A stretch of 64,000 bases of DNA from Dehalococcoidia bacterium (GTDB lineage Bacteria; Chloroflexota; Dehalococcoidia; GIF9; AB-539-J10). Each line of letters opens with the position of its first letter. Position 1 is the stretch's first letter. Below, piece by piece: positions 7,701 through 15,463 of the stretch. The stretch spans positions 1 through 64,000 of the forward strand of contig SKVJ01000009.1 of NCBI GenBank assembly GCA_007129495.1, given 5' to 3'. The translations under genes and the position numbers were made by a program. The notes beneath the pieces are model-generated. The model saw only the letters and a list, made by a program, of their open reading frames with translations. It ran no database searches and was not told the origin of the DNA.

Positions 7701-8354
7701 TTACAGATGGATCTCGATCTCCCCTTCTGCACGAAGATCATCGATCAGGTCCGGGGCTATCTCCATGAACTGCTGCCGCTTCAATTCGTCTTCCAGGAAG
7801 GGCCGAACCTCGTCCAGGGGCGGCACGTCGGAAACCATCTCCCGGTAGCTGTCGTACGCCGACTTTATGTCCTCATCGGTGACAACCAGTCCCCTCGCTT
7901 CACGCTCGTGATCCTGCAGTTCCTGCAGCACGACCTCGTCGGCGATCAGGTCCTTCAACTCATCGCGGTCCATTCCCTGGGCGGCGAGAATCTCATCAAG
8001 CGCATCCTCGCCCTGAACCAGGTTCACGAGGCGTGCATATTCAGCCTCCATCTTCTCCGGGCTTGGGCTTATACCCTGGTCCGCTGCATATTCCAGCATG
8101 AGGACCTCGTTGATAAGACCATCGAGCACCTGCATCCGCAGGTCCTCGAGCAGCTCTCTATCCTGACCGAGATCAACGCCCTGGCTCGCATATTCCGCTC
8201 GCACCTGGTCCATTCGAATGTCCAGTTCATCGGCGCTGATGTGCTCGCCGTTGACGATGGCCACGGTTTCGACGCCCTGTGTATCTCCTCCGCACGCCAC
8301 CAACGATGTCAGTCCGAGCGCGAGCACTGCAATCATTACGACTCGTTTCATCAT
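7701..8354 (-). CDS. SurA-N-like lipoprotein (chaperone/foldase family)
   Basis: The protein has 217 residues. Two ATGs (8352-8354 and 8349-8351) follow GAGGAG. A lipoprotein signal peptide ends in the lipobox LTSLVAC, so Cys near residue 21 should be lipidated. The following VAIVNGEHISADELDIRM is the typical start of a SurA/PpiD/PrsA N-terminal domain, and the rest is helical with the usual ISADE/GISPSPEKMEAEY pattern. No parvulin PPIase domain is present, so it is probably a chaperone-like holdase on the outer face of the membrane helping secreted proteins fold. That fits the nearby SipW substrates. Confidence 0.75.
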   Translation of the reverse strand: MMKRVVMIAVLALGLTSLVACGGDTQGVETVAIVNGEHISADELDIRMDQVRAEYASQGVDLGQDRELLEDLRMQVLDGLINEVLMLEYAADQGISPSPEKMEAEYARLVNLVQGEDALDEILAAQGMDRDELKDLIADEVVLQELQDHEREARGLVVTDEDIKSAYDSYREMVSDVPPLDEVRPFLEDELKRQQFMEIAPDLIDDLRAEGEIEIHL

Positions 8355-8876
8355 TGCATCTCCTCAGTGCCACTTCGCCGGTGCCATGATGTCACGACGC
8401 AGGTGCAACGCAACGCACCCACCAACGCAGAACAGGCCATGCGCAGGCACTTTATACGGCACAATGCGGACAGTCTCGCATAATAATGTTAAGTGAAGAT
8501 GAACGTGGACCTTTTGGAATCAGGTTTTCCCGCTACCGGGAGGAAAATCCCGGACACCAGACAGGGGTCGGCCGGCCTGTGCGGCATGGGACCGGGCATC
8601 AGGTCAGAAAACGGCCACAGACGGCCCGCGGCGCATCGGCCAATGCGGGCACCGTTCTGCAATGGCCCGCCCGCTTTCAGGTGCGGGTTGGCGTGCCCTA
8701 TCTGGTGGAAACCTGTGAATTCAATTGCGTCGTAGCGACGGGACATGTTCCGTCCGCCATCCGCTATATCACACGCCCACGTTTGTGGTGATCACGGTTA
8801 TGTCGTTGTCGGACAGCGGACGCCACATGTGGTGTCCCTGCACGATCACACTGCCCACTGCCCGTGATTCCCCGTA
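8355..8876. other. Intergenic region with repeat-derived sequence
   Basis: No gene is supported. The segment 8615-8838 contains sequence related to the element at 6110-6416, partly in the same orientation (around 8618-8726) and partly inverted (8715-8838). Confidence 0.5.
8696..8838. repeat. Second, rearranged copy of the MITE-like element
   Basis: It carries the attcaatt-containing end (8696-8726), a gggacatgttccgtcc motif (8740-8755) and the imperfect palindrome ggacgccacatgtggtgtcc (8819-8838). Read on the minus strand, the core follows the order of the 6281-6400 core. The left flank matches the other copy in direct orientation, so the copies are rearranged relative to each other. The NEW3 and SurA-like genes lie between the two. 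Confidence 0.5.
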
Positions 8877-9605
8877 TCACACGTGAAAGGCCATCGCCTG
8901 TGTATCAGATCGCGCTGCGCCGTTTCCGGCAGCCAGTGCATAGCCGTTACCCCTGGTATTGACGATGAGTGGACGCGAATCAGGTGAATGACGTTCCAGC
9001 TTGCGGCGCAGTCTGAAGATGGCCTTACGAAGCAACTCCGATTCCCCTTTGTACTCCGGTCCCCACGCTGCGCGCAGCAACTCATCGTGACTCACCGGAT
9101 GATCCGAACTTCCGGCGAGAATCGAGAGAATTTTGAACTCCTTCGACGAGACCTCCACCCGGTTGCCGGATACGGTAACCTCCTGCCTGTCTGAATTAAT
9201 CCGCACCCTGCCGCAGACGATACTGCAGTGAGATTCAGACACAGTGCGCCGCAGGATGGCATTGAGTCGCGCCAGTATCTCCATGGGCTGCCACGAGAGC
9301 GGCATACATTCATCGGCACCGAGCTCAAAGGCTTTGATGCGATCCAGCGGATCAAGTTCACGATACAGCAGCACGAACGCCGCCCTCGTGGTAGAGCGCA
9401 GCGTCCCTATGAATTCAAGGGACTCGCGCTCGTTGCAATCGAAGCAGATGAATACCACGTGTGGGTTCTCAGCACGCAATGCCTCACGCGCCCCGGGAAG
9501 CTCCCTGTGATTGATGACCTCGAGGTCAGCCCACCGGACTTTCAGTATGAGCGACAGCGTAGTCACGTCATCAGAAGAGCACCCGGCCATCACCATGCGC
9601 AACAT
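8877..9605 (-). CDS. OmpR-type response regulator with atypical receiver
   Basis: The protein has 242 residues. An N-terminal CheY-like fold (about 1-115) precedes a winged-helix DNA-binding domain (about 130-225) of the OmpR/PhoB Trans_reg_C type, with VSSKEFKILSILA, VSHDELLRAAWG, LRKAIFRLRRKLE and the terminal hairpin RPLIVNTRGNGYAL. In the receiver the strand-3 region reads PHVVFICFDCNE, so an Asp is present but shifted from the canonical position. The strand-5 Lys is missing (GADECMPLSWQP). It is probably a transcription factor with non-standard or no phosphorylation. No histidine kinase gene is nearby. Confidence 0.75.
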   Translation of the reverse strand: MLRMVMAGCSSDDVTTLSLILKVRWADLEVINHRELPGAREALRAENPHVVFICFDCNERESLEFIGTLRSTTRAAFVLLYRELDPLDRIKAFELGADECMPLSWQPMEILARLNAILRRTVSESHCSIVCGRVRINSDRQEVTVSGNRVEVSSKEFKILSILAGSSDHPVSHDELLRAAWGPEYKGESELLRKAIFRLRRKLERHSPDSRPLIVNTRGNGYALAAGNGAARSDTQAMAFHV

Positions 9606-9828
9606 CCATTCACCCCCCGCCCGCTACTGCACCCCGCATCGATGATGCCGAGGCGGCTACCGACCATCCGCCGCGAAAATACCCAGTACCATAGTACATC
9701 ACCAGGCTCCGCTGTCAAGATGGACTCTCTTAAACCTCTGCAACTGAAGTTACATGAACCGTCTGTTTCGCATCTAATCGACCGGGATTTTTGGTCCAGC
9801 CGACTCAGGTCCTGCGACCAACTTGCTA

Positions 9829-9857
9829 TAGACAGAGAGGATATGTGACATTATAGT
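9829..9857 (+). promoter_or_regulatory. Probable sigma-70-type promoter of the HTH gene
   Basis: The -35 tagaca (9829-9834) and -10 tatagt (9852-9857) are separated by 17 bases. The start codon of the small HTH gene lies about 30 bases beyond the expected transcription start. Confidence 0.5.
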
Positions 9858-9893
9858 AAGTCTTAGCCGGAACCTTATTAATGAGGCAGGATA

Positions 9894-10097
9894 GTGCAGG
9901 AACCTTCGATTGAAGAGGCGCTTCTCACAACCAGCCAGGTTGCACAACTCCTGCACGTACATCCCAATACCGTCAGGAAATGGGTGGACAGGGGTCTGCT
10001 GGCCGCCTACCGACTCGGTCCCCGTGGTGACAGGCGCTTCTCAAGAGAGAATCTGCAACGGTTTCTCAACTCCGAGTGGCCGGCTGACCATAGCTGA
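9894..10097 (+). CDS. Excisionase/MerR-like helix-turn-helix protein
   Basis: The protein has 67 residues and starts at GTG 9894 with GAGG upstream. LTTSQVAQLLHVHPNTVRKW is a textbook HTH_17 (excisionase family) helix-turn-helix, followed by the wing RGLLAAYRLGPRGDRRFSRE. It is a small DNA-binding protein. No integrase or phage gene is adjacent, so it is more likely a stand-alone regulator than an active excisionase. It faces the rplL end of the ribosomal operon. Confidence 0.75.
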   Translation: MQEPSIEEALLTTSQVAQLLHVHPNTVRKWVDRGLLAAYRLGPRGDRRFSRENLQRFLNSEWPADHS

Positions 10098-10162
10098 ATC
10101 CGCATCCCGCCCGTGAGTGCCACCCGCCGGGAGGGCCGCAATAGCACAGGGTGCCACCCGCA

Positions 10163-10286
10163 CTACGTTTCCTCGTGCGCTATGCTGTCTTGCTTCCACG
10201 GTCGCACCAGCGGTCTCGAGCTTCGCCTTGACTGCGGCAGCCTCTGCCTTGAACACGGACTCCTTGACGTGCTGAGGGGCACTCGA
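10163..10286 (-). pseudogene. Decayed tandem duplicate of the rplL 3' end
   Basis: This segment repeats the last ~90 bases of rplL and the bases after its stop, with a period of about 141 bases (10163-10286 against 10304-10425). Its minus-strand translation matches the L7/L12 tail closely (APQHVKESVFKAEAAAVKAK). There is no start signal or N-terminal part. A perfect 10-bp hairpin (10274-10283/10288-10297) lies at the junction and may now serve as the 3' end of the operon. Confidence 0.8.
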
Positions 10287-10325
10287 CAGTGCCCCTCGCA
10301 ATCCTACGTTTCCTCGCGCCTTGTG

Positions 10326-10805
10326 CTATTTAACTTCCACGGTCGCACCAGCAGCCTCGAGCCTGGCCTTGACTGCGGCAGCCTCATCCTTGGATACGGA
10401 CTCCTTAACATTCTGAGGGGCACTCTCGACGAGGTCCTTTGCCTGCTTGAGGCCGAGATCCGACAGCTCGCGGACGGCTTTGATGACCTCGATCTTCTTC
10501 TCTCCGATGGCCTGAAGAACTACGGTGAACTCGGTCTTCTCCTCTTCCTCTTCAGCCGCTTCGGCGGGCGCGCCTGCGACGGCGGGAGCGCTCGCCACGG
10601 CGACTGGCGCTGCACTGACACCGAACTCTTCCTCGAGCGCCTTCACCAGGTCGGAGAGTTCAATAACCGTCATCTCCTTGACTGCGGCCAGAATCTCATC
10701 GATTCCGAGACTCTTGCTCTCTTTCTTCGTGCTCTTCTTTGCGGGTTTCTTCTCTTCGGCCTGCGTTTCCTCTACGGCCGCGGCCTGCGTCTCTTCTGCG
10801 GACAT
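10326..10805 (-). CDS. rplL: Ribosomal protein bL12 (L7/L12) with N-terminal extension
   Basis: The protein has 159 residues against about 120-130 in most bacteria. The start is ATG 10803-10805, seven bases after AAGGAGG. Residues 1-32 are a Glu/Lys/Ala-rich extension. From [20 protein letters not shown] on, the chain is a normal L12: N-terminal dimerisation domain, Ala-rich hinge ([20 protein letters not shown]) and C-terminal factor-binding domain ([22 protein letters not shown]). It forms the ribosomal stalk with L10, encoded directly upstream, and recruits EF-Tu and EF-G to the ribosome. Confidence 0.95.
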   Translation of the reverse strand: MSAEETQAAAVEETQAEEKKPAKKSTKKESKSLGIDEILAAVKEMTVIELSDLVKALEEEFGVSAAPVAVASAPAVAGAPAEAAEEEEEKTEFTVVLQAIGEKKIEVIKAVRELSDLGLKQAKDLVESAPQNVKESVSKDEAAAVKARLEAAGATVEVK

Positions 10806-10821
10806 ATCCATACCTCCTTGA

Positions 10822-11340
10822 CTATTGGGCAAGTGAATCTATTCGGGCTTGAAGGACATTGCGGAAACCCTGCAACGGCCATGACAGGGCACGATGCAGC
10901 CGGCTGATAGGCGCCTCCAATTGAGAAGCAAGCTGTGCGACGAGCACTTCGCGTGGCGGCAGATCGGCGAGCGCAGACATTTCGGCGCCAGTCAGTACGC
11001 GGTCACCAAGCAGGCCTCCCTGAACGCGAATTCGAGAGTCCCTGCCCCTGGTGAGCTGGCGGAACGTCTTCGCGGCTTCTACCGGGTCGCTCGCAAATCC
11101 AAGAGCCATCGGTCCCTCGAGGATCTCCATCACACCCGTGCGTCCTGTCTCTTCCGCCGCTATACGAAGGAGCGTGTTCTTGACGACATGGTATTCGATG
11201 CCTGCGGACGCAAGAGACCACCGCATCTGGGCAAGGGATTGCGCGGTAGAGCCCTGATAGGTGGTGGTAACCACGAATTCACTGTCCGACAGGTTCTTCT
11301 TCAGTGCAGCTATGACATCCACCTTCTTGTCTTTCTTCAT
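10822..11340 (-). CDS. rplJ: Ribosomal protein uL10
   Basis: The protein has 172 residues, starting at ATG 11338-11340 ([20 protein letters not shown]) with GGAG upstream. It shows the L10 features [32 protein letters not shown] and [16 protein letters not shown], then a C-terminal helix that binds L12 dimers. It anchors the stalk to 23S rRNA. Its leader contains an intrinsic terminator, consistent with autoregulation by L10 or L10-L12. Confidence 0.96.
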   Translation of the reverse strand: MKKDKKVDVIAALKKNLSDSEFVVTTTYQGSTAQSLAQMRWSLASAGIEYHVVKNTLLRIAAEETGRTGVMEILEGPMALGFASDPVEAAKTFRQLTRGRDSRIRVQGGLLGDRVLTGAEMSALADLPPREVLVAQLASQLEAPISRLHRALSWPLQGFRNVLQARIDSLAQ

Positions 11341-11470
11341 AGTGTTACTCCAAAAAAAAATGTCCTGCGCCAAGACGACAGGACATCGGGAATTCCCGCG
11401 CCTCTGCAGGCAATCCTTTAAACCCCGCAGGGTACCTGCTGTCTTTGGCGACCGTATGTATTCTAACAGA
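11341..11470 (-). promoter_or_regulatory. rplJ leader with intrinsic terminator (attenuator)
   Basis: Just before rplJ the transcript can form an 8-bp stem (11379-11386 pairing with 11360-11367) followed by about eight Us (complement of 11352-11359), a typical intrinsic terminator. It lies between rplA and rplJ. Further upstream the leader has other pairing segments, as expected for an L10 leader. The known logic is that the stalk protein binding its leader tunes rplJL transcription relative to rplKA. Confidence 0.75.
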
Positions 11471-11474
11471 TTGG

Positions 11475-12188
11475 TTATAGTGCGGCCAGAGCCGTAACCG
11501 CCTTCAGGTCCAGCTTGAAACCAGGTCCCATGGTAGTAGTCAGGGTAACGCTCCTGATGTACTGGCCCTTCGCGCCGCTGGGTTTGGCCTTAAGAATAGC
11601 GTCCATGACAGCTCCGAAATTCTCCAGCAGCTGCTCCGTTTCGAAACTGATCTTGCCGATCGCAAGATGAATGATCGCAGTACGGTCAAGCCGGTACTCG
11701 ACGCGGCCTTTCCGCGCCTCAGAGATAGCGCGCGGCAGATTCTCGGGTGGAACAACAGTGCCGGTCTTGGGATTGGGCATCAGTCCGCGCCGCCCCAGGA
11801 TCTTACCCAGCTTCGCAACCTTGGGCATCATGTCAGGAGTGGCCATCGCGGTATCGAACTCGAGCCAGCCATCCTCGATCTCCTTTACGAGATCCTCCGC
11901 ACCGACATAGTCCGCGCCCGCATCCATAGCCGTCTTCGCCGCAGGACCTTGCGCGAACACCAGGACACGGATCTTCTTACCGAGTCCGTGCGGCAACAGT
12001 GCAACACCACGCAACTGCTGATCAGCACTGCGCGGGTTCAAACCCATCTTCATATGTATTTCGACTGTCTCGTCGAACGCGGCGTACGATGCCTTCTTCG
12101 CAAGCTCGACAGCCTCTGCGGGAGAGTAGAGCTTATCCCTCTCCACGAGCGCTACCGCCGCGTTGTACTTCTTACCGTGAGCTGTCAT
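11475..12188 (-). CDS. rplA: Ribosomal protein uL1
   Basis: The protein has 237 residues, the usual bacterial length. Recognisable segments are [50 protein letters not shown], the [13 protein letters not shown] stretch after GRRGLMPN, and the end KSVTL-like [14 protein letters not shown]. It binds 23S rRNA at the mobile L1 stalk and in many bacteria represses its own mRNA. It follows rplK by 36 bases. Confidence 0.96.
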   Translation of the reverse strand: MTAHGKKYNAAVALVERDKLYSPAEAVELAKKASYAAFDETVEIHMKMGLNPRSADQQLRGVALLPHGLGKKIRVLVFAQGPAAKTAMDAGADYVGAEDLVKEIEDGWLEFDTAMATPDMMPKVAKLGKILGRRGLMPNPKTGTVVPPENLPRAISEARKGRVEYRLDRTAIIHLAIGKISFETEQLLENFGAVMDAILKAKPSGAKGQYIRSVTLTTTMGPGFKLDLKAVTALAAL

Positions 12189-12223
12189 AGAATCCTATCT
12201 CCATTTACGCGCCCGACGCGCAG

Positions 12224-12652
12224 CTAGTTCTCGATATCAACGCCCATGCTTCGAGCCGTCCCCGCAACGATGGCTGCAGCGGCATCCAGGTTCTGCGCGT
12301 TGAGGTCTTTCATCTTCGTACGCGCCACCTCGTACAACTGCTCCTTGCTTAACGTGCCAACCTTCGTTCTGCGAGGCGTACTGCTGCCCTTCGCTACACC
12401 GAGAGTCCGGCGAACGAGATCCGATACGGGCGGCTGCTTCGTTATGAAAGTGAAACTGCGGTCATGATACACAGTAATCTCAGCAGGAATAATGAAACCT
12501 TCCTGCGAAGCAGTACGTTCGTTGTACTCCTTACAGAACGCCATGATATTCACGCCATGCTGACCGAGAGCAGGCCCGATAGGAGGGGCGGGCGTAGCTT
12601 TTCCTGCCGAAATCTGAAGTCTGATAACCGCGGTAATTCTCTTCTTTGCCAT
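12224..12652 (-). CDS. rplK: Ribosomal protein uL11
   Basis: The protein has 142 residues with typical features: the N-terminal [23 protein letters not shown]-like region (here [20 protein letters not shown]) and C-terminal rRNA-binding domain ([36 protein letters not shown]). It binds the GTPase-associated centre of 23S rRNA. The start follows the nusG stop by only two bases, so translation is coupled. Confidence 0.97.
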   Translation of the reverse strand: MAKKRITAVIRLQISAGKATPAPPIGPALGQHGVNIMAFCKEYNERTASQEGFIIPAEITVYHDRSFTFITKQPPVSDLVRRTLGVAKGSSTPRRTKVGTLSKEQLYEVARTKMKDLNAQNLDAAAAIVAGTARSMGVDIEN

Positions 12653-12654
12653 GC

Positions 12655-13203
12655 CTATAATTTCTCCACGGAGAGAAAATCCAATTCCACAGGGGTCTCC
12701 CGTCCAAAGAGCGACAACGCAACAATGACCTTCCCCTTCTCGGAATTCACTTCCTCAACCTTACCTATGAAATCTACAAAAGGACCACTGGTCACGCGGA
12801 CACTATCCCCTTTCTTGTACGCAACCTTGACCTCGGTTGGTGAGTCCTTCATCCTGTCCAGGATGGTCTCAGCCTCGGACTCAACGAGGGGAGTTGGCTT
12901 GATGCCTGTGCTTACGAAACCTGCAACACCGGGGGTATTCCGGACGATATCCCAGCTATGTTCATCAAGTTCCATCTTAACCATGATGTACCCGGGGAAC
13001 GCCTTACGGGTCACCGTGCGCCGCTTGCCGCTGCGTATTTCCATCTCGTTGGTGGTGGGCACGACGACATCGAAGATCTTGTCTCCGGCGTCCATGTACT
13101 TGACACGCTGTTCAAGATTGCGCTTGGCGCGGTCTTCACGACCGGACGAAACGTAAAGCAAGTACCAGTGACCCTGTGTCATCCTTGTATCAACCATTAT
13201 CAT
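12655..13203 (-). CDS. nusG: Transcription termination/antitermination factor NusG
   Basis: The protein has about 182 residues if the ATG overlapping the secE stop (TAATG) is used. Internal ATGs at 13195-13197 and 13182 or so are alternatives. The NGN domain begins [20 protein letters not shown] and contains the hallmark [20 protein letters not shown]. The KOW domain contains [20 protein letters not shown]. It binds RNA polymerase and, through KOW, Rho or ribosomal protein S10. The gene order secE-nusG-rplK is the classic arrangement. Confidence 0.95.
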   Translation of the reverse strand: MIMVDTRMTQGHWYLLYVSSGREDRAKRNLEQRVKYMDAGDKIFDVVVPTTNEMEIRSGKRRTVTRKAFPGYIMVKMELDEHSWDIVRNTPGVAGFVSTGIKPTPLVESEAETILDRMKDSPTEVKVAYKKGDSVRVTSGPFVDFIGKVEEVNSEKGKVIVALSLFGRETPVELDFLSVEKL

Positions 13204-13595
13204 TAGAACAACAGCAATCGCATCAGCCCGCTGAATGCAAAATCCAGAGCCCCTAACAGCGCGCCGACCACGAGGCATACGATGGCCACCATCAGACTCA
13301 GGCGCAGAGCTTCGCGCCGTGTCGGCCAATGGGCCTTGCGCAATTCCTGGAACGCATTTGCGAAGAAGCGAAACCTGGAAGGTTTCCTGCTCAACACAGG
13401 AGCGGCCTTCGCAGGCTTCGGAGGCTTGGCCTTCTGTTCGACCTTTGCAGGCACCATACGCGCCGGAGCAGCGGCTTTCGGCGCCTCCGCTTCAGGTTCC
13501 GGAGCCTCAGCCCGTGTCTCTCCGACGGGTCGTGGTTTCCGAGCCTTCTGAGACTGTTGCTTACCGTGCTTGCGCTTCTTGTCCTTGGATCCCAT
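13203..13595 (-). CDS. secE: Preprotein translocase subunit SecE
   Basis: The protein has 130 residues starting at ATG 13593-13595, one base after the rpmG stop. The first ~70 residues are a long, probably disordered Lys/Pro/Ala-rich tail. The conserved SecE core follows (FANAFQELRKAHWPTRREAL) and then one membrane helix (LSLMVAIVCLVVGALLGALD) and a short end. SecE clamps the SecY pore. The N-terminal extension is longer than in short Gram-positive SecE but similar to other Chloroflexota (from memory). Confidence 0.9.
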   Translation of the reverse strand: MGSKDKKRKHGKQQSQKARKPRPVGETRAEAPEPEAEAPKAAAPARMVPAKVEQKAKPPKPAKAAPVLSRKPSRFRFFANAFQELRKAHWPTRREALRLSLMVAIVCLVVGALLGALDFAFSGLMRLLLF

Positions 13596-13596
13596 G

Positions 13597-13764
13597 CTAT
13601 TTTGTCTCTCGATGTGGCGTCTGGGCGCGGCATCGAGGACAGAACTTCTTGAGCTCGAGCCGTTGCGAGTCGTTCTTCTTGTTCTTCTCACTCGTGTAGG
13701 TTCGTTCCTGGCACTGCGTGCAGGCAAAATGTATCACGAGCCGTTGTTCGCCCTTCTTAGCCAT
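13597..13764 (-). CDS. rpmG: Ribosomal protein bL33
   Basis: The protein has 55 residues, start ATG 13762-13764 and stop 13597-13599. It has L33 features: a basic N-terminus, CTQC near residues 15-18, CPRC near residues 42-45 and an [12 protein letters not shown] core. The two CxxC pairs make this a zinc-binding (C+) L33. It is packed between tuf (two-base gap) and secE (one-base gap), where L33 often lies in bacteria. Confidence 0.93.
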   Translation of the reverse strand: MAKKGEQRLVIHFACTQCQERTYTSEKNKKNDSQRLELKKFCPRCRAQTPHRETK

Positions 13765-13766
13765 AG

Positions 13767-14972
13767 CTACTTGATGACCTTTGTGATGACGCCGGCTCCG
13801 ACTGTCCTGCCGCCTTCACGGACCGCAAAGCGCAGACCTTCCTCCATAACCACCGGCACCATCGTCCTGATTGTCATACTGGCGAGGCTGTCGCCAGGCA
13901 TGGCCATCTCAACGCCCTCGGGCAGAATGATCTCGCCCGTCACGTCCGTGGTATGAATGAAAAACTGAGGCTTGTATCCGGTGAAGAACGGGGTGTGTCG
14001 ACCGCCCTCTTCACGTTTCAGGATGTAGATCTCTGCATTGGCCTCGGTGTGAGGCGTCACACTTCCGGGCTTCGCCATCACCTGGCCACGCTCGATCTCG
14101 TCGCGATCGATGCCGCGCAGAAGCACTCCAACGGCATCGCCGGCCTCTGTGCTGGTGAGCGTCTTGTGGAACATCTCCATGCTGATGGCAACGGTCTTTC
14201 TGGTGGGCCGGATGCCGACCAACTCAACCTCTTCGCCCGCTTTCAGTACTCCGCGCTCTACGCGGCCGGTGGCAACGGTTCCACGTCCCTTAATGCTGAA
14301 CACATCCTCAACAGGCATAAGGAACGGCTTGTCCTTCTCGCGAACAGGCGTTGGGATGTAACTGTCCATGGCGTCGAGCAGCTTCCATATTCTGCCGCAC
14401 CATTCGCACTCGCGGTTGCCGCAACCGCATTCGAGCGCCTTAAATGCACTCACCTGGATCACCGGCAACTCGTCCCCGGGGAATCCATTGGCAGTCAGGA
14501 TATCGCGAACCTCAACTTCCACCAGTTCGAGAAGCTCAGGGTCTTCCATCATGTCGACCTTGTTCAGAGCCACAAGCATCGCTGGCACCTCAACCTGATG
14601 TGCAAGCAGGATATGCTCACGGGTCTGGGGCATAGGGCCGTCGTCGGCAGCGACTACAAGAACCGCGCCGTCCATCTGGGCAGCACCGGTGATCATGTTC
14701 TTGATGTAGTCCGCATGTCCAGGACAGTCAACATGGCAATAATGGCGGGTCGCTGTCTCATATTCGAGATGGGCGATCGCTATCGTCACTCCGCGGGCCT
14801 TTTCCTCAGGGGCGTTGTCGATTGAGTCGAACGGACGATACGTGTTGTATCCGCCGAGCTTCGACAATACCAGTGACATGGCCGCTGTCAACGTGGTCTT
14901 GCCATGATCGACATGGCCGATCGTACCGATATTTACGTGTTCCTTGGACCGTTCAAAGGTCTTCTTTGCCAT
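13767..14972 (-). CDS. tuf: Elongation factor Tu with four-Cys insertion
   Basis: The protein has 401 residues starting at ATG 14970-14972 ([20 protein letters not shown]). A longer frame upstream reads into tRNA flank and is rejected. G-motifs are [17 protein letters not shown] and NKVD. Domains 2 and 3 are complete and end KVITKVIK-like. Between the G-domain and the DSYIP segment lies an insertion with Cys182, 184, 189 and 192 ([12 protein letters not shown]) that could bind a metal. EF-Tu delivers aminoacyl-tRNA to the ribosome. It is the first protein gene of the operon after three tRNAs. Confidence 0.97.
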   Translation of the reverse strand: MAKKTFERSKEHVNIGTIGHVDHGKTTLTAAMSLVLSKLGGYNTYRPFDSIDNAPEEKARGVTIAIAHLEYETATRHYCHVDCPGHADYIKNMITGAAQMDGAVLVVAADDGPMPQTREHILLAHQVEVPAMLVALNKVDMMEDPELLELVEVEVRDILTANGFPGDELPVIQVSAFKALECGCGNRECEWCGRIWKLLDAMDSYIPTPVREKDKPFLMPVEDVFSIKGRGTVATGRVERGVLKAGEEVELVGIRPTRKTVAISMEMFHKTLTSTEAGDAVGVLLRGIDRDEIERGQVMAKPGSVTPHTEANAEIYILKREEGGRHTPFFTGYKPQFFIHTTDVTGEIILPEGVEMAMPGDSLASMTIRTMVPVVMEEGLRFAVREGGRTVGAGVITKVIK

Positions 14973-15005
14973 CTTGCCAATAACCTCCTTAACTACCTGC
15001 GAAAA

Positions 15006-15078
15006 AGCCCACAACCAGATTCGAACTGGTGACCCCGTTCTTACCAAGAACGTGCTCTGCCGACTGAGCTATGTGGGC
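15006..15078 (-). tRNA. tRNA-Thr (GGT)
   Basis: A full cloverleaf folds on the minus strand. The acceptor GCCCACA pairs with TGTGGGC, with discriminator T. The anticodon loop TTGGTAA gives GGT. The T-loop is TTCGAAT. No CCA is encoded. It is the last tRNA before tuf. Confidence 0.95.
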
Positions 15079-15093
15079 TGGGTACAGCCTATC

Positions 15094-15180
15094 TGGTGGA
15101 GGGAGCAGGATTCGAACCTGCGAAGCCCATAGGGCGGCAATTTTACAGACTGCTCCGATTAACCACTCCGGCATCCCTCC
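15094..15180 (-). tRNA. tRNA-Tyr (GTA)
   Basis: This is a class II tRNA with a long variable arm. The acceptor GGAGGGA pairs with TCCCTCC, with discriminator A. The anticodon loop CTGTAAA gives GTA. CCA appears to be encoded (15094-15096). Confidence 0.94.
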
Positions 15181-15224
15181 AGCGTGAAGTAGTCTATCAC
15201 ATGCGTACGCGGCAGCGCCAGAGC

Positions 15225-15297
15225 AGCCCGAGAGGGGATTCGAACCCACCAACCTACCGATTACAAATCGGTTGCGCTGCCATTGCGCCACTCGGGC
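15225..15297 (-). tRNA. tRNA-Thr (TGT)
   Basis: The acceptor GCCCGAG pairs with CTCGGGC. The anticodon stem ACCGA/TCGGT has loop TTTGTAA, giving TGT. The T-stem has one mismatch. It is the first gene after the operon promoter. The order Thr(TGT)-Tyr-Thr(GGT)-tuf parallels E. coli thrU-tyrU-glyT-thrT-tufB without the glycine tRNA. Confidence 0.92.
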
Positions 15298-15313
15298 AAC
15301 GACGTGACAGACA

Positions 15314-15343
15314 AGTATATGGCGTGCCTCTGACAACTGTCAA
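15314..15343 (-). promoter_or_regulatory. Strong promoter of the tRNA-tuf-ribosomal operon
   Basis: On the minus strand there is a consensus -35 TTGACA (15338-15343), an 18-base spacer and -10 TATACT (15314-15319). The first tRNA starts about 10 bases after the expected transcription start. Confidence 0.75.
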
Positions 15344-15463
15344 AGGTAAGCTGCGCCCGCCGTAACGTTACGGTAGTCCTTATGTGGCTGCCGAGCGAAT
15401 TGATTTGAAACGGTATGTATACTAACATCTTCAGGTTATTCGATGGTTGCAAGGAGGTGCCGC

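Noticed and set aside
9894-10097. Excisionase-like gene as a sign of a prophage or integrated element
   Set aside because: No integrase, attachment site or phage gene lies nearby. Such small HTH proteins often act as ordinary regulators.
10041-10301. Minus-strand frame of ~86 codons after rplL
   Set aside because: Its first third is the duplicated rplL tail and the rest is unrelated flank, so it is recorded as a pseudogene fragment, not a gene.
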